Source: a virus
DNA: 31,604 nucleotides
IMG/VR virus record: IMGVR_UViG_3300042090_001707
Span: 1 to 31,604 of that record
Direction: 5' to 3' (one strand)
The stretch's first letter is position 1, and each line of letters opens with the position of its first letter. The notes under the pieces were generated by a model. It was given only the letters and a program-made list of their open reading frames with translations. It ran no database searches and was not told the DNA's origin. Position numbers and translations under genes: made by a program. Below, piece after piece: positions 31,336-31,604 of the stretch.

Positions 31336-31604
31336 AAATCAGGTGGAAACACTGGAAACAGGTGGAAACTCCGGATTTCCAGCCGTGGCTGGCCGTCTTC
31401 CGCGCGGCTCGGCACCGGCAAGAAAACAAAGGACTTATCAGTACCTTTTTGCCTCCCAACGGCGATCCAAAGCCCCTCTTTTGTGTCTCTTTTACCACGG
31501 CACAATAAGTTGAGTCGGCGTGCTCGCAATCACCGCGCCGTCGCCATCGCATGCTCCGCAGCGTCGCGGAACGCAGCGGCAAAACCCGTCTCGACCGTCC
31601 TCTC
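31336..31604. other. Region upstream of the terminase genes
   Basis: No gene is supported. It holds short direct repeats (see separate entry) and the palindrome CCAGCC-GT-GGCTGG (31379-31392). Further right the DNA is less GC-rich, with poly-A/T stretches (aaaacaaag, ctcttttgtgtctctttt). A late promoter is expected here but no sigma70 pair stands out. A short plus-strand open frame begins at ATG 31553 and runs off the edge, too short to support. Confidence 0.5.
31340..31369. repeat. Short direct repeats next to the small-terminase start
   Basis: CAGGTGGAAAC occurs at 31340-31350 and 31359-31369 (19-bp spacing). The core TGGAAAC also occurs at 31353-31359, so three copies lie 9-10 bases apart. 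On the minus strand it reads GTTTCCACCTG. Lambda Nu1-binding R sites contain CGTTTC-type motifs near cos, so these may be terminase-binding sites or an operator. Confidence 0.55.

Noticed and set aside
31278-31582. Minus-strand frames upstream of the small terminase
   Set aside because: Two overlapping frames of 83 and 86 residues have no ribosome site, odd composition and overlap the repeat cluster.
1-31604. tRNA, rRNA or CRISPR array
   Set aside because: No cloverleaf-like sequence with a TTCRANNC-type arm and no spaced direct repeats were noticed by eye.

Overview
The window is almost entirely one temperate-phage late (morphogenesis) region carried on the minus strand. It runs from the terminase at the right edge (about 31.3 kb) down to tail appendage genes at the left edge (about 0.3 kb). 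The DNA is GC-rich, and genes are packed head to tail with many 4-base ATGA/GTGA or 1-base TGATG overlaps. No integrase, repressor, replication gene, endolysin, tRNA or CRISPR array was seen, so the early genes and the prophage ends (if integrated) mostly lie outside. The host cannot be named from sequence. Several signal peptides end in an A-x-A/AQ-type junction in a GC-rich Gram-negative style, which would suit an acidobacterial or similar soil bacterium, but this is a weak inference.

Right to left. (1) Head module, lambda type (31335-23264): small terminase (Nu1-like), large terminase (gpA-like), gpW-like joiner, a small unknown protein, portal (gpB-like), S49 protease with a probable nested scaffold (gpC/Nu3-like), decoration protein (gpD-like) and major capsid protein (gpE-like). 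(2) A 1.9 kb interruption (23263-21326) with strong hairpins, a soluble protein of unknown function whose 5' end looks truncated, and a membrane-anchored double zinc-ribbon protein. (3) Connector genes (21325-20406). (4) P2-type contractile tail: V, W, J, I (20402-17361), a large fibre-like protein and four small appendage genes (17349-12991), then sheath FI, tube FII, a terminator, the frameshifted chaperone E/E', tape measure T, U, X and D (12902-5611). (5) A terminal block (5536-312) with three or four small membrane or coiled-coil proteins, possibly a lysis or envelope module, followed by a 911-residue repetitive fibre-like protein and a short paralogue of its C-terminus.

The virion implied is a contractile-tailed phage combining a lambda-type capsid and packaging machine with a P2-type tail. 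The best observations are: a canonical T TTT TTC minus-1 slippery site that extends the tail chaperone to 131 residues; a Shine-Dalgarno-preceded internal start in the protease gene for a scaffold; four appendage proteins that carry Sec-type signal peptides, which is odd for virion proteins; a 45-residue segment in the fibre in which 22 residues are Trp or Tyr; and the left edge, where an 11-bp perfect inverted repeat abuts the C-terminal remnant of a DUF3489-like gene, possibly an element boundary.
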